NCBI GenBank assembly: GCA_023053575.1
Contig: JAKZAP010000054.1
Span: forward strand, 496,001-560,000
DNA length: 64,000 bases
Direction: 5' to 3'
Source: Branchinecta lynchi
Taxonomy: Eukaryota > Arthropoda > Branchiopoda > Anostraca > Branchinectidae
Part shown: piece by piece, positions 41,601 to 46,759 of the stretch
Layout: the number at the start of each line of letters is the position of its first letter
How positions within the stretch are numbered: position 1 is the stretch's first letter
The notes under the pieces: generated by a model
The model's database searches: none
Told to the model about the DNA's origin: nothing
What the model saw: only the letters and a program-made list of their open reading frames with translations
Translations under genes and position numbers: made by a program

Positions 41601-43519
41601 TGATCCAGACAACTGGGTCTTGTCTTAGCCAGATCCAGTCTTCGCCAGACTCCTTCAACATTTTTACAATTAAAATTCAGAAACATATTAAGGCCAAATA
41701 GCTATCACCTGAGAAAACCAAGTTCAGATTTGGATTCAGCATGTGTGTTTACCCAAAGTCATATAAGTCATAAAGTCATATCCTATAAGTCATATCTGTT
41801 TTGACGAAAACTTCCTGCCACTTCTGCCAATTTTCCCGGTTCCGGCCGAACTCCAGAACTACTTGTCCGGCGAAAAAAGAAAGCTCAAAGAATAAATCAG
41901 GGTATCTTCTTTCCCCAGTAATGAACATCTAATCAACCTCAAATAGAAATTTAGCTTATAACAAATTTTCCGATTCGAGCAGGATTCCGGTCGAACTACA
42001 TGTCCGGGTAAAATACGATTGTCATACAGGGACTCAGCATCTCTTCTTACCCCTAAATCGCTTATCTAATCAACTAGAAATAAGACTTTGACTTCCAACA
42101 GATTTCCGGTTTTGGCCGGATTCCGGACGAACTACATGTCCGGGTAGAATTTTTTTTTCACATAAGTGATCAGCATGTCTTCTTGCCCTAAATCGAACAT
42201 CTAATCAACTCCAAATAAAACTTTTAATTTTGACAAACTTTCCGGTTTGGGCCGGATTCCGGTCGAAATACTTGTCCGTCGAGAAAATAGTTTTCACCAT
42301 CGTCTTCAGCATGTCTTCCTACCTCTAAATCGAACATCTAATCAACTTCAAATAAAACTTTTACTTTCAACAAACTTTCCGGTTTGGGCCGGATTCCGGG
42401 CGAAATACTTGTCCGTCGAGAAAATAGTTTTCACCATCGTCTTCAGCATCTCTTCCTACCCCTAAATCGAACATCTAATCAGTTTCAAATAAAACTTTTA
42501 CTTTTAACAAACTTTCCGGTTTGGGCCGGATTCCGGGCGAAATACTTGTCCGTCGAGAAAACAATTTTCACCATCGTCTTCAGCATGTCTTCCTACCCCT
42601 AAATCGAACATCTAATCAACTTCAAATAAAACTTTTACTTTCAACAAACTTTCCGGTTTTGACCGGATTCCGGGCGAACTACTTGTCCGGTGACAAAATA
42701 GTTTTCACCATCGTGTTCAGCATGTCTTCTTACCCCATACTCGACTATCACATTAGCTGTTTCAAAATATTTTGTTTGTCCCTTAATTTGAATCCCCTCC
42801 CCCACCCCTAAATGTAGAGCTACAAAGCCCATCTACGAGCTTGACTGGTCCGACGACCCAACGAACCCTCACACCAAGTTTCATCAAAATATCTCATTCC
42901 CTTCGAGAGTTATCGTGCTTACAGACGGACGGACGGACAGACGGACAACTTTTGCGATGTCATAGGTATCCCTCCACTTACGTTTTGGGATCCCAAAAAC
43001 CCACGCCGAAAGTCTTCTTTTCTAGATGACGAGATTTTACAGGATTGATTAGCAAAGAATTATAAGACCTAATTGAAAATTTGTGTATGTCTTCAGAGGT
43101 ACCACACTGGTCTTGGTTTTTGAATTTGTTTGTATTTGTAAATTAAACAGTTGGATCATTAAATGGAAATTATTATTTTGACCCTTGGCTCCCTATGTGC
43201 CATAACAGCTGTCCGGAATAATCGGCTGAGATTTAGTCCAGACAGAGTTATTTCAAACCTAGGAAATTTGGTGGGTTTTTTTTTAATTTGCTCCTTGTTT
43301 TACGGTGTTTTTAGTGGTTTATACATTCATAGTGACAGTGCAGAAGGGCCATTTTTTGTGGCCCGCTTTAAAAACCAGGACTCGTAAAAGTTTCTGCTAG
43401 TAAATTGTGGAAGGAGAACTATTTTTTATTTTTTCAGGTTTCTCTCCTTGCACTGCCGGCTGTTTCCGAACTTTAGCTTCTGCCCGAAGAAACTGAGAAT
43501 TCCTGATAGATGGAACTAG
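14238..43519 (+). CDS. fng: Fringe: O-fucosylpeptide 3-beta-N-acetylglucosaminyltransferase, nine coding exons
   Basis: Fringe transfers GlcNAc in beta-1,3 linkage to O-fucose on EGF repeats of Notch in the Golgi and so tunes ligand choice. Coding segments are 14238-14606, 25951-25999, 27457-27499, 30536-30595, 34254-34401, 36420-36505, 38032-38197, 40159-40241 and 43438-43519. They total 1,086 bases and give 361 residues plus stop with all phases matching, a length typical of the family (about 320-410). Seen: a type II signal anchor at residues 16-36; a stem at 37-87; the fringe domain from about 92 (DLFISVKTTRSYHRPRLDL); the metal-binding DDD at 180-182 in CHFDDDNYVNV; FWFATGGAGFCIS near 228-240; the proposed catalytic LPDD at 265-268; and a cysteine-bearing C-terminus, HCRLFPNFSFCPK. 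NXS/T sites are at 147, 221 and 346. It is a single gene, so whether it corresponds to vertebrate Lunatic, Manic or Radical is not decided. The coding region looks intact. Confidence 0.95.
14757..15075 (+). repeat. Dispersed repeat, inverted partner of 52715-52995
   Basis: The block from CGTCCCCACGGCGC to CTAGATTGTCCTATCCCATC matches the reverse complement of about 52715-52995, including GTGGGCAGTGGTGAG, ATAACGAAGTAACG and GGGTAACTAGATTG segments. A third partial copy lies near 35825-35875. It is an unclassified mobile element in Fringe intron 1. Confidence 0.6.
15370..15723 (+). other. Open frame in Fringe intron 1, coding status uncertain
   Basis: A 117-codon open frame whose second half (from CSKMRPPSGPKNG to KSQTCLP) is cysteine-containing and looks more protein-like than its first half. 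No family is recognised. It has no clear splice sites or upstream promoter and lies on the Fringe strand. It may be chance or a lost exon. Confidence 0.15.
15955..18757 (+). repeat. 430-bp tandem array element with hairpin ends
   Basis: Units recur about every 430 bases (GATCCCGCGAGTTC at about 16498, 16926 and 17356). Each contains GATGAAACTTGGCAGG, GATCGGATCTTGATGAAA, AACCGGAAATCTTGA and poly-G tracts. The left end carries a perfect hairpin (GGCACTTGAG/CTCAAGTGCC) followed by ATATAGCG. The right end carries CTTGTAC/GTACAAG followed by TGCCATATGAGC. Fragments lie at 11880-12420, 46682-46755 and 49430-49730. Long open frames on the minus strand inside it are artefacts of the repeats. Confidence 0.7.
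18761..21092 (-). mobile_element. 137-bp-array element, copy B (diverged, interrupted)
   Basis: The head (GGGATCCCAAAAGG, then GTCCGTCTGTCCGTCCGTC and GATATTTTGATGAAACTTG) is at 18761-18870, array units follow, and the tail ends TTAGGATCCCATTGAAACC. The array is split by a separate element at 19359-20640. It is more diverged than copies A and F. Confidence 0.7.
19359..20640. mobile_element. 1.28-kb element with CGTAAAAC(T)CCCC termini nested in copy B
   Basis: The left end reads CGTAAAACCCCCTAACAAGG and the right end reads CTAGTTGGGGGAGTTTTACG, an imperfect inverted pair. TTA lies next to each end. Internal words such as CCTAACTAGGAACA and CCCTAGATAGGAACC echo the terminus. No coding capacity was seen, so it is probably a non-autonomous DNA transposon. 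Confidence 0.55.
21496..21660 (+). repeat. Dispersed repeat, inverted partner of 54113-54285
   Basis: AGTAGGTTGCGTTAGTATTA and GAGAAAATCAGCG segments, with the intervening sequence, match the reverse complement of 54113-54285. It is unclassified. Confidence 0.6.
22478..22797 (+). repeat. CCGTGAG/ACCGG repeat family, copy 1
   Basis: It is built from recurring phrases: TTCCGTGAGTTAAAAATATT, GGAACCCTAGCCCATAG, CTTACTACCGGAACGGGAGC and TTCCGTGAGAACTACCGG. The same phrases in the same order occur at 29395-30027, and reverse-complemented at about 62276-62575. The internal alternation of near-complementary phrases would let it fold. It is an unclassified mobile element. Confidence 0.65.
23078..24184 (-). 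mobile_element. 137-bp-array element, copy C
   Basis: It begins TTTTTGGGATCCCAAAACG with a GTCCGGCTGTCCGTC head and ends GGGATCCCATCGACACCTTT plus GGTCTTGTT. Several array units with GGAATCCGG and AACCGGAAA lie between. A LINE-tail-like fragment interrupts it near 23780-23890. Confidence 0.75.
23800..23890 (+). mobile_element. LINE or SINE 3' tail fragment
   Basis: GTATTTGGGTCGTAAAATAA followed by ACTGAACTGAACTGAAAA is a short 3'-end sequence with a pentameric (GAACT)n tail, typical of non-LTR element insertions. It lies inside copy C of the array element. Confidence 0.45.
24755..25894 (-). mobile_element. 137-bp-array element, copy D
   Basis: The head is at 24755-24990 (GGGATCCCAAAAAACG, GTCCGTCCGTCCGTCTG, TTTTGATGAAACTTGGTG). 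Array units follow, one local segment is duplicated (24970-25040 and 25203-25290), and the end is TTTTTGGGATCCCATTGAAA plus CCTTTGGTCTTGTT. It stops 57 bases before Fringe exon 2. Confidence 0.8.
25951..25999 (+). CDS. fng: Fringe exon 2 (49 nt)
   Basis: Acceptor TTTTTTGCAG and donor A|GTAAGT. It encodes TWFFTDAEDPEYKEKT plus one base. The T-[WF]-[IF]-F-T-D-x-E-D signature is the conserved nucleotide-sugar side of the fringe fold. The exon begins 57 bases after the end of a 137-bp-array element (copy D). Confidence 0.93.
26000..27456. other. Fringe intron 2
   Basis: It contains a poly-G tract at 26117-26132, the truncated second copy of the GTAGTTT MITE at 26641-26852, and a G-run/C-run pair at about 27288-27321 that could form a strong GC stem 135 bases before exon 3. 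The remainder is unassigned. Confidence 0.5.
26641..26852 (+). repeat. Truncated copy of the GTAGTTT MITE
   Basis: TTTATTGGATTCACTTTTGT through CGCCGAAACTACAT matches about 2722-2940 with few differences but lacks the GTTGCGTTTT ends and the TTAAA duplication. Confidence 0.75.
27457..27499 (+). CDS. fng: Fringe exon 3 (43 nt)
   Basis: Acceptor TTTCTTCACAG and donor G|GTGAGC. It encodes NGHLINTNCTPYHN plus two bases, matching the family's NTNC motif. At 43 nt it is a very small exon, easily missed by prediction. The next mobile element (copy E) begins about 27 bases after its donor. Confidence 0.92.
27526..28598 (+). mobile_element. 137-bp-array element, copy E
   Basis: It starts AGCAAGACCAAAGG and TTTCGATGGATGGGATCG and ends CCACTTACGTTTTGGGATCC. 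Array units show CGGTTTCAGCCGGATTCC-type cores. The left GGGATCCC palindrome is mutated. It lies about 27 bases after the Fringe exon 3 donor. Confidence 0.78.
29395..30027 (+). repeat. CCGTGAG/ACCGG repeat family, longest copy
   Basis: It has the same phrase order as 22478-22797, with an extra middle section (about 29600-29840) that contains TACCGGTACC, CTACCGGCTCCC and AGTATACAATACT. It ends TACGGCTCCCGGTTCCCTAG. It lies in Fringe intron 3. Confidence 0.65.
30274..30316 (-). repeat. Fragment of 137-bp-array element head
   Basis: TTTTTGGATCCCAAAACG followed by TAAGTGGAGGGATACCTATG matches only the outermost end of the family. A LINE tail follows it directly. Confidence 0.6.
30330..30452 (+). 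mobile_element. LINE 3' end with (AATCT)n tail
   Basis: A short coding-like stretch ends RCCKLFCIHM-stop. It is followed by AATAAAATTTAATCTAATCT, the microsatellite 3' tail typical of CR1- or RTE-like LINEs. It is truncated at the 5' side. Confidence 0.5.
30536..30595 (+). CDS. fng: Fringe exon 4 (60 nt)
   Basis: Acceptor TTTTTTCTAG and donor AA|GTAAGT. It encodes (W)RSLCCKMSVEFDAFLESTK, matching the LSCKM-type segment before the DDD motif in fringe enzymes. Phase 2 in and phase 2 out agree with both neighbours. Confidence 0.93.
30609..30780. mobile_element. Palindromic TA-flanked MITE, copy 1
   Basis: The two ends (ACACTGTAAAAAGTTTTT and AAAAACTTTTTACACTTA) are inverted, and so is most of the interior (AGATTAAAGTTAACT.. 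against ..AATTAACTTAATCTT). The whole 170 bases could therefore form one hairpin. It lies 14 bases after the Fringe exon 4 donor. Relatives are at 35015-35160, 35935-36055 and 39712-39894. TA flanks suggest a Tc1/mariner-type origin. Confidence 0.7.
30860..32700. other. Fringe intron 4, left part
   Basis: A local duplication pairs about 31205-31270 with 31362-31425 (ACAGTAGGTTTAAAAGTGG and GCTGATTCCGAATA). About 31590-31660 is a piece of the 38905-39123 MITE family. Otherwise no gene or clear repeat is recognised. Confidence 0.4.
32700..32905 (+). repeat. Degenerate tandem repeat
   Basis: Three units of about 80-90 bases share AGTTGCCGACCCCTC (about 32723, 32809 and, with a CAACCC variant, 32890) and TACTAAAACGAGGAAGGGA-type segments. 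They directly abut the 3' side of the DIRS-like fragment. Confidence 0.5.
32911..33522 (-). pseudogene. DIRS-like ORF continuation, C-terminal gag and start of RT
   Basis: The frame picks up at KPYLNPKVSVGLCAPENK and contains TKYLFGDDL, the hallmark of DIRS ORF1. It then has a basic, low-complexity linker and QAGQIRKFSSYWKTLT, which resembles the segment that opens the DIRS reverse transcriptase region (AGRL..F...W..LT). Similarity stops there, so RT, RNase H and tyrosine recombinase are missing and the element is a dead fragment. It needs a one-base shift to join the upstream part. Confidence 0.65.
33473..34102 (-). pseudogene. DIRS-like retrotransposon gag-type ORF, N-terminal part
   Basis: It has 209 codons and starts MFTMEEDSLSMDYDQEMEEI. 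It is strongly acidic (EEEEVEEEIEEGADFLLDA) and then has a helical region with INPELWRTFEKKV, VGILTSVTEKALGMVDS and TANHELNMARR. This order is characteristic of the first ORF of DIRS-like tyrosine-recombinase retrotransposons in many animals. The family's next segment continues in another frame (33522-32911), so a frameshift near 33522 breaks the gene. It lies antisense in Fringe intron 4. Confidence 0.7.
34254..34401 (+). CDS. fng: Fringe exon 5 with DDD catalytic motif (148 nt)
   Basis: Acceptor TTTCTTTTCAG and donor AGC|GTAAGT. It encodes KGFCHFDDDNYVNVPQLVR and continues to EILNEDNLS, including DWYLGKPS. The DDD binds the manganese-UDP-GlcNAc complex in this family. The exon lies between a DIRS-like fragment (coding part ends at 34102, possibly reaching the acceptor) and an hAT MITE starting 12 bases after the donor. 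Another acceptor-like AG at 34254-34255 would break the frame. Confidence 0.95.
34414..34595. mobile_element. 182-bp hAT-type MITE at the Fringe exon 5 splice donor
   Basis: The ends CAAGGCCGTAACCAGG and (inverted) CAAGCCCGTATCCAGG match at 14 of 16 positions. A perfect 8-bp duplication GTCAAACT lies at 34406-34413 and 34596-34603. The interior holds a G14/C12 inverted pair (34428-34460) that would fold into a very stable stem. The exon 5 donor is GTAAGT at 34402, and the duplicated target begins at its fifth base. Confidence 0.88.
34674..34790 (-). mobile_element. LINE 3' end fragment (minus strand), copy 1
   Basis: TTTTATTTCAACCCTAACAC followed by CACTAGGCTAACACGGGC matches 35300-35345, which carries a full tail. 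It is a truncated relative. Confidence 0.45.
35015..35160. mobile_element. Palindromic TA-flanked MITE, copy 2
   Basis: TTGCACTATTTGCTACTGGG through CAAATATAACTTTAATACTT and ACTCGGAGAAACT matches the interior of copies at 30609 and 39712. The left terminus is eroded. Confidence 0.6.
35285..35350 (-). mobile_element. LINE 3' end with (TGAT)n tail (minus strand)
   Basis: On the minus strand, GCCCATGTTAGCCTAGTGC leads to TTCTAAATAAAATTGATTGA and a (GATT)n tail. This is typical of a CR1-like or RTE-like LINE 3' end. Confidence 0.55.
35935..36055. mobile_element. Palindromic TA-flanked MITE, copy 3 (partial)
   Basis: It contains GAGATAAGATTAATCCCAGT, ACTGCAGTTAACTTTAATCC and the ACTTTTTACAGTATA end. 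The left half is missing or rearranged. Confidence 0.6.
36420..36505 (+). CDS. fng: Fringe exon 6 (86 nt)
   Basis: The acceptor is a long T run followed by TAG, and the donor is GG|GTAAGT. It encodes QKLSFWFATGGAGFCISRAL and then ALKMMPIVG. The FATGGAG motif is near-invariant in fringe and related beta-1,3-glycosyltransferases. Confidence 0.95.
37490..38000 (+). repeat. Degenerate tandem array before Fringe exon 7
   Basis: About five or six units of 80-105 bases share CCGGAAGCCGCACTTTTC, GGTAGATTCCGGATTTCCTT and CTTTCGACGTTATCG segments. The array stops some 30 bases before the exon 7 acceptor. Its short CCGGATTCCGG words recall the 137-bp family core but the unit is different. Confidence 0.6.
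38032..38197 (+). CDS. fng: Fringe exon 7 (166 nt)
   Basis: Acceptor TTTCTTTTTAG and donor CAG|GTAAAC. It encodes GGGRITTVGENIRLPDDVTM followed by GYIIELLLKVKLTVIEEFHS and HLEPMKFLEPEKLSEQ. The LPDD (residues 265-268) contains the aspartate proposed as catalytic base in fringe enzymes. A degenerate tandem array (about 37490-38000) stops some 30 bases before the acceptor. Confidence 0.95.
38550..38890 (+). mobile_element. LINE 3' end with (TTA)n tail
   Basis: A coding-like end (ERREPIKRSLNAAQQMLYSV-stop at 38697) is followed by about 180 T-rich bases and by GATATGAAATAAATCTATTA with a (TTA)n tail. This is the layout of a 5'-truncated LINE. Confidence 0.5.
38905..39123. mobile_element. 219-bp MITE with CAGTAGAGGTATGCTTATG termini
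   Basis: The left end CAGTAGAGGTATGCTTATG and right end CATAAGCATACCTCTACTG are perfect inverted copies (19 bases), with GAACAGT and CGTTC extending the pairing. A diverged longer copy lies at about 60757-61078, and part of it near 31615-31660. No clear target duplication. Confidence 0.75.
39333..39575. mobile_element. ACCGACTG hAT-MITE family, copy 1
   Basis: TTTACCGACTGACTGGTC through CGCAGCGCTTCGTGCTGAC to CATTGGGGGTCCATACCCCC shares order and phrases with copies at 55372-55651, 56155-56427, about 57122-57384 and about 61432-61716. All carry A/T-rich cores of AAAACAGTCG words and a (G)n/(C)n run near one end. Confidence 0.6.
39712..39894. mobile_element. Palindromic TA-flanked MITE, copy 4 (best termini)
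   Basis: It starts TACACTGTAAAAAAAG and ends CTTTTGACAGTGTA. The interior is largely self-complementary (CTACTGAGATAAGAT against ATCTTATCCCAGTAG). It lies in Fringe intron 7, about 265 bases before exon 8. Confidence 0.75.
40159..40241 (+). CDS. fng: Fringe exon 8 (83 nt)
   Basis: Acceptor AATTGTTTCAG and donor AG|GTAAGA. It encodes ISFSYSKYDTEMNALTVEGF followed by DRRSDPTR, corresponding to the family's VTLSYG..EN..N.V.V segment and the DPTRFRSIHC junction. Confidence 0.92.
41558..42998 (+). mobile_element. 137-bp-array element, copy F (seven units, near twin of copy A)
   Basis: It starts AACAAGACCAAAGATTTCGA and ends CCACTTACGTTTTGGGATCC. Unit cores lie at about 41838, 41975, 42107, 42241, 42378, 42515 and 42651. 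The order of head, array and tail, and even irregular units, match copy A (6783-8198), about 35 kb away in the same orientation. The main difference is a short duplication near 41755-41790. It fills much of Fringe intron 8. Confidence 0.88.
43438..43519 (+). CDS. fng: Fringe exon 9, C-terminus and stop
   Basis: Acceptor TTTTTTCAG. It encodes (R)FLSLHCRLFPNFSFCPK and then KLRIPDRWN before TAG at 43517-43519. The HC..FP...FCP pattern is the typical fringe C-terminus. The last nine residues extend slightly past the usual end. Confidence 0.92.
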
Positions 43520-43525
43520 TGCCCT

Positions 43526-43531
43526 AATAAA
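43526..43531 (+). terminator. Candidate Fringe polyadenylation signal
   Basis: AATAAA begins only seven bases after the Fringe stop codon. If used, the 3' untranslated region would be only about 30-40 bases. No other AATAAA was noticed in the next few hundred bases. Confidence 0.45.
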
Positions 43532-43579
43532 GTCATGATGCGATCTGTGATAATTTGCCACAGAGAGGAAAGGTGCCAA

Positions 43580-44790
43580 TGAACGTGCTTAATTCGCGTG
43601 CCAACGATGACGTGTGCTGCAGAATGTTGGAAGCTTGGACAGTTGCTCTAGGGAACAAATGTAACGGCACTCAATGCAAGGGTAGCCGATGATACGTGCT
43701 TCTTAATGCTGGAAGGTGAAATTTGCCTGTTGAGCCAATTGCCGAGCAGGTGCAGATGCTGAAGTCACTGAATCGTCACTGACACGTGTTCCTGTAACTT
43801 AGAAGTTCATGTGTAGCAGAATGTTGGAGGCTTGGCTTGCACTTTTCGGGAAACTGAATCATGTGACGGAACTGAGCAAGTGCTCAAAGCAAGGGCCGAC
43901 AATGAAACATGAGTGATACGTGCTCCTCAGATCGCCTGTTGGTCATGTGGGGCTTAGTGAATCAAGAGATGTTCCAGAACTAGTGCTGCATATGCCGACT
44001 GCGACATGTATTCCCAGGCTTAAGTTAGTGCGTTCCGGTTGTCAATGTTAAAGTGACCTGGAGCGTGACCCGTGCCTTATTTTAAGACGACTGTTAAACG
44101 TGACTTAACACGTTTTTTTTAAAGCTAGTACTTGCCGGTTGTTCATGTGCCAGGACCAAAGATAGGCGAATCCGATCATGAAAGGCTTCGAATCCGAACC
44201 CAGGGCTAGGTACGAATCCGATACTGATTCCGAATCCACCACTTCATGCTGAGGATTCTAATCCGGATTCGACTCCGACTTAAACAAAAATCAAATCATG
44301 TACATAGGTAACAGTTTAAAAATCAGCGGTGACAAAAAAACACTGATACCTAAAACAAACGAAACGTTATGTAAACCATATTTCTAGGTGTTCTTGTGTG
44401 CTTGTTATAGTATGCCTTAAGCATATTCTGTAAACATTGGGGAAAAGATTAGAAACCGGAGCCGATTCACAAGATTCAAGGTTTGGAATCCGAGTCCGAA
44501 TCCAGCCTGACAAGCAGAAGATTCGACTACGGCTAAAAGGACGAATCCTGGATTTGAATCGGAATCGCCCATCTCTGACCCGCGCTCTCCTAAATGCTGA
44601 CAAGTGTATCAAGAGATGTGCCAAAACTGTGCCAAAGGTGCCGTCTGCAGAGGATGAAACGTCACTGCCACTTATTCCTTGCACGTTGGGAGTTCGTACA
44701 TGCCGTCGTTAATGTATACCTGGATCGTAGAATGTCCCAGGATACGTGCCGAGGATGAAACTGTGGCTCACACGTGTTTCTGATTTTGGA
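43580..44790. other. Region 3' of Fringe, diffuse repeats
   Basis: Loosely repeated phrases occur: GCAGAATGTTGGAAGCTTGG at 43619 and its variant at 43817, and GATACGTGCTCCT-like words. GAATCCGA words recur at 44150-44560. No gene is supported. Confidence 0.4.
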
Positions 44791-44796
44791 TACTAA

Positions 44797-44863
44797 GACA
44801 AGACCGAATTGTCTGGATCAAATCTTAGATTTTTGGGATCCCGTCGATACCTATGCTCTTGTT
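44797..44863 (-). mobile_element. Solo 66-bp end unit of the 137-bp-array family
   Basis: ACAAGACCGAATTGTCTGG, TTTTTGGGATCCCGTCG and ACCTATGCTCTTGTT correspond to the terminal domain of copies A, D and F, standing alone. Its own ends (ACAAGACC and, inverted, AACAAGAGC) are near-complementary. It lies exactly where the LINE endonuclease reading frame stops being recognisable. Confidence 0.65.
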
Positions 44864-45289
44864 ATTCTGGCGTTGTACTTCGCTGACTGCTATGATATCC
44901 GAACTGAGGATTGAGGCAGTACCTTCCAATTCTGCCATCTTGTCAGAGTTTAAGCTTTCAGCATTTGAATACAGGAAAGACGGGAATTGATAATAATCAC
45001 CAGGTTTTTCCTGGGATTTTTCTTTAAATTGGCAACGTTCTAACTTTTTTGGTGGGATCTTTGACACTTTTGAAGGGGTTTCATAAACCTGAGACTCAGG
45101 GGCACACACTTCAATATCAAGGGGACTAAAACGATTCGAAACTAACAAACAGGGGAAAACTCTAACAAGTCGGAAACCGGGGCGGGGCCAATTGGTGGGT
45201 AAGTGGTGGAGGGTAAGGATACAAAATCGAGGAATAGGTGGGTTCGTTACAGGCAGGGGATTGTGCTCCGTCGGTAAGGTTGCTCCCAT
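44864..45289 (-). pseudogene. LINE ORF2 N-terminus with start of APE endonuclease domain
   Basis: The frame contains PSFLYSNAESLNSDKMAELE and then ILSSDIIAVSEVQ. This matches the opening beta-strands of the apurinic-type endonuclease of non-LTR retrotransposons (Y-x-N-A/R-S-L, K..EL, D-I-I-A-V-x-E). It begins with an ATG that overlaps the end of ORF1 in another frame, as LINE ORF pairs commonly do. Right after VSEVQ it runs into the solo end unit at 44797-44863, so the rest of the endonuclease and all of the RT are absent. Confidence 0.65.
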
Positions 45290-45723
45290 ATTTGTGCGTA
45301 AGTTTTTCCACGAAGGTTGGGAGGAGCGCGGGAAGGGGGGTAGAATGACATCTGACCGGCGGAAAGAAAAGGCGGAAGTCGCGAATGCCTCAGGCGCGAG
45401 CTCTGGCGCTGCTCTAAAAAAGGCTGGGTCTTAGGCCTACCCTCCACCATTACCGGTACATGGGCAAAATTGCAAGATCTGTCAGAACACGATAAAAAGG
45501 CACAAAGGTCGACATGGTCAAAAGTACAATTGTCATATTTACAGACACCCGAAATAAAACCACGGCAAATGTGTAAAAACTTACATCGTTTACGAAACTT
45601 ACAACAACCGCGATCAAAATAGTTGCATATCACATGCTTTGCTTTTCCATTTTTTTTTACGTTGTTTTTCTTCTCATCTCTAGCACGTTTCTCGAAGAGA
45701 AAAGGTAAAAGCAGGTTTTGCAC
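45247..45723 (-). CDS. LINE ORF1 protein with three tandem CCCH zinc fingers
   Basis: It has 158 codons. A basic N-terminus (EKRARDEKKNNVKKNGKAK) precedes three compact fingers: C33-x7-C41-x5-C47-x3-H51, C53-x7-C61-x4-C66-x3-H70 and C74-x4-C79-x4-C84-x3-H88, separated by only one and three residues. A basic, serine/proline-rich tail follows (QRQSSRLRHSRLPP). Such fingers bind RNA. The role as LINE ORF1 is inferred from the overlapping downstream frame with endonuclease similarity. The alternative is a processed fragment of a host ZC3H-type gene. The ATG is assumed, and the frame could start upstream of an exon boundary. Confidence 0.55.
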   Translation of the reverse strand: MQNLLLPFLFEKRARDEKKNNVKKNGKAKHVICNYFDRGCCKFRKRCKFLHICRGFISGVCKYDNCTFDHVDLCAFLSCSDRSCNFAHVPVMVEGRPKTQPFLEQRQSSRLRHSRLPPFLSAGQMSFYPPSRAPPNLRGKTYAQIWEQPYRRSTIPCL

Positions 45724-45724
45724 A

Positions 45725-46680
45725 TCGTTAGTTATCTGTCTGGCGAGTTATCGTATTTTTAACTCTTTGAGGTGAAGTTGTTGGCTGAATGGCAAAAGCA
45801 AACCAAATACACCAATTCAGATCTTCTTTGGGGCTGCTAGGGAATTATTCGTCACACTTGTAGCTTAGACACCACCACAGACGCATATCTCTACCGGAAG
45901 ATGGCGTGTTTACCGCTATGAGCGTTTTCCACCCTACTGGCTATAGTGACTACTCATGCGCTTCCGAGGGGTTGCGCACTGGCCGATTTCGTGTACACCA
46001 TGAGGCAGAGGCAGGCATGAGGCACTTGAGGCACGCGAGGCAGACACGATGAAAATACAACTTGCGTAGAATTGAAGTCATCGGACCAAAAAATCTTAGC
46101 AATGTCAGTGTCAAAATGTCGCAACATTATTTTGTTTGGTATTACATATCGATTAAGCAATTCGTTTGTGGCGAATTTCTGAAAGTACCCAGTACCGACA
46201 GTACTGTTCAGGCCACAGAATATCATGATAGTAATATAAGAGGTTTAACTCGCCTATCTTGCAATGTAACGGATGGGATGGAAAAATTCCCCCGCGCCAT
46301 CTGCAAAAGATTCTCATTTGACCATTTGATGTTGGCCTACATTTGACGGTTCGTTTTGACACCATAGTCATTGAGTTTGAAACCCTGACTGGTTTTACAG
46401 TAGACCCAGAGGCATCACGAGCCATTCCTTGTAGGGGGTGGGGAGGGGCAGCTCCAAGATTATACCAGAATTGTCCGAGATTTTACCTTGGAATTTACCA
46501 GAATTTCTTTGCATTCCTACGTCATTTCTTTGAAGTTTATTCACTGCCCAGATCCTAAAATATTTGTCTTCATCCGGAGAAGGGGGGAAATAATCATTGA
46601 AAACATGCATCCATGTGCGACCTTGTATTCAGCCGAACGCCGAAACTTTGGTTGCCTTCTTAGCCAGTTTTGACATGTTA
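45725..46680. other. Unassigned region with GAGGCA repeats
   Basis: ATGAGGCAGAGGCAGGC and GGCACTTGAGGCACGCGAGG lie at 45999-46045. GAGGGGTTGCGCACTGG (45967-45983) is the exact reverse complement of part of 50082-50098, where a similar GAGGCA array occurs. No gene is supported. Confidence 0.4.
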
Positions 46681-46681
46681 T

Positions 46682-46755
46682 TGTGGCACTTGTCCTTCGG
46701 CCAAGTGCCATATAGCGATCGCAATTTCTGTCCGTCCGTCGGTCGGTCGGTAATG
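46682..46755 (+). repeat. Hairpin end of the 430-bp family
   Basis: TGGCACTTGTCCTTCGGCCA followed by AGTGCCATATAGCGATCGC and GTCCGTCCGTCGGTCGG. The arms GGCACTTG..CAAGTGCC are perfect while the loop differs from the copy at 15961, which suggests the stem is conserved rather than the sequence. Confidence 0.55.
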
Positions 46756-46759
46756 CTAA

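Noticed and set aside
43163..43387. Frame of 74 codons just before Fringe exon 9 with one hydrophobic segment.
   Set aside because: There is no donor joining it in phase to exon 9, and the exon 8 to exon 9 junction already matches the Fringe family.
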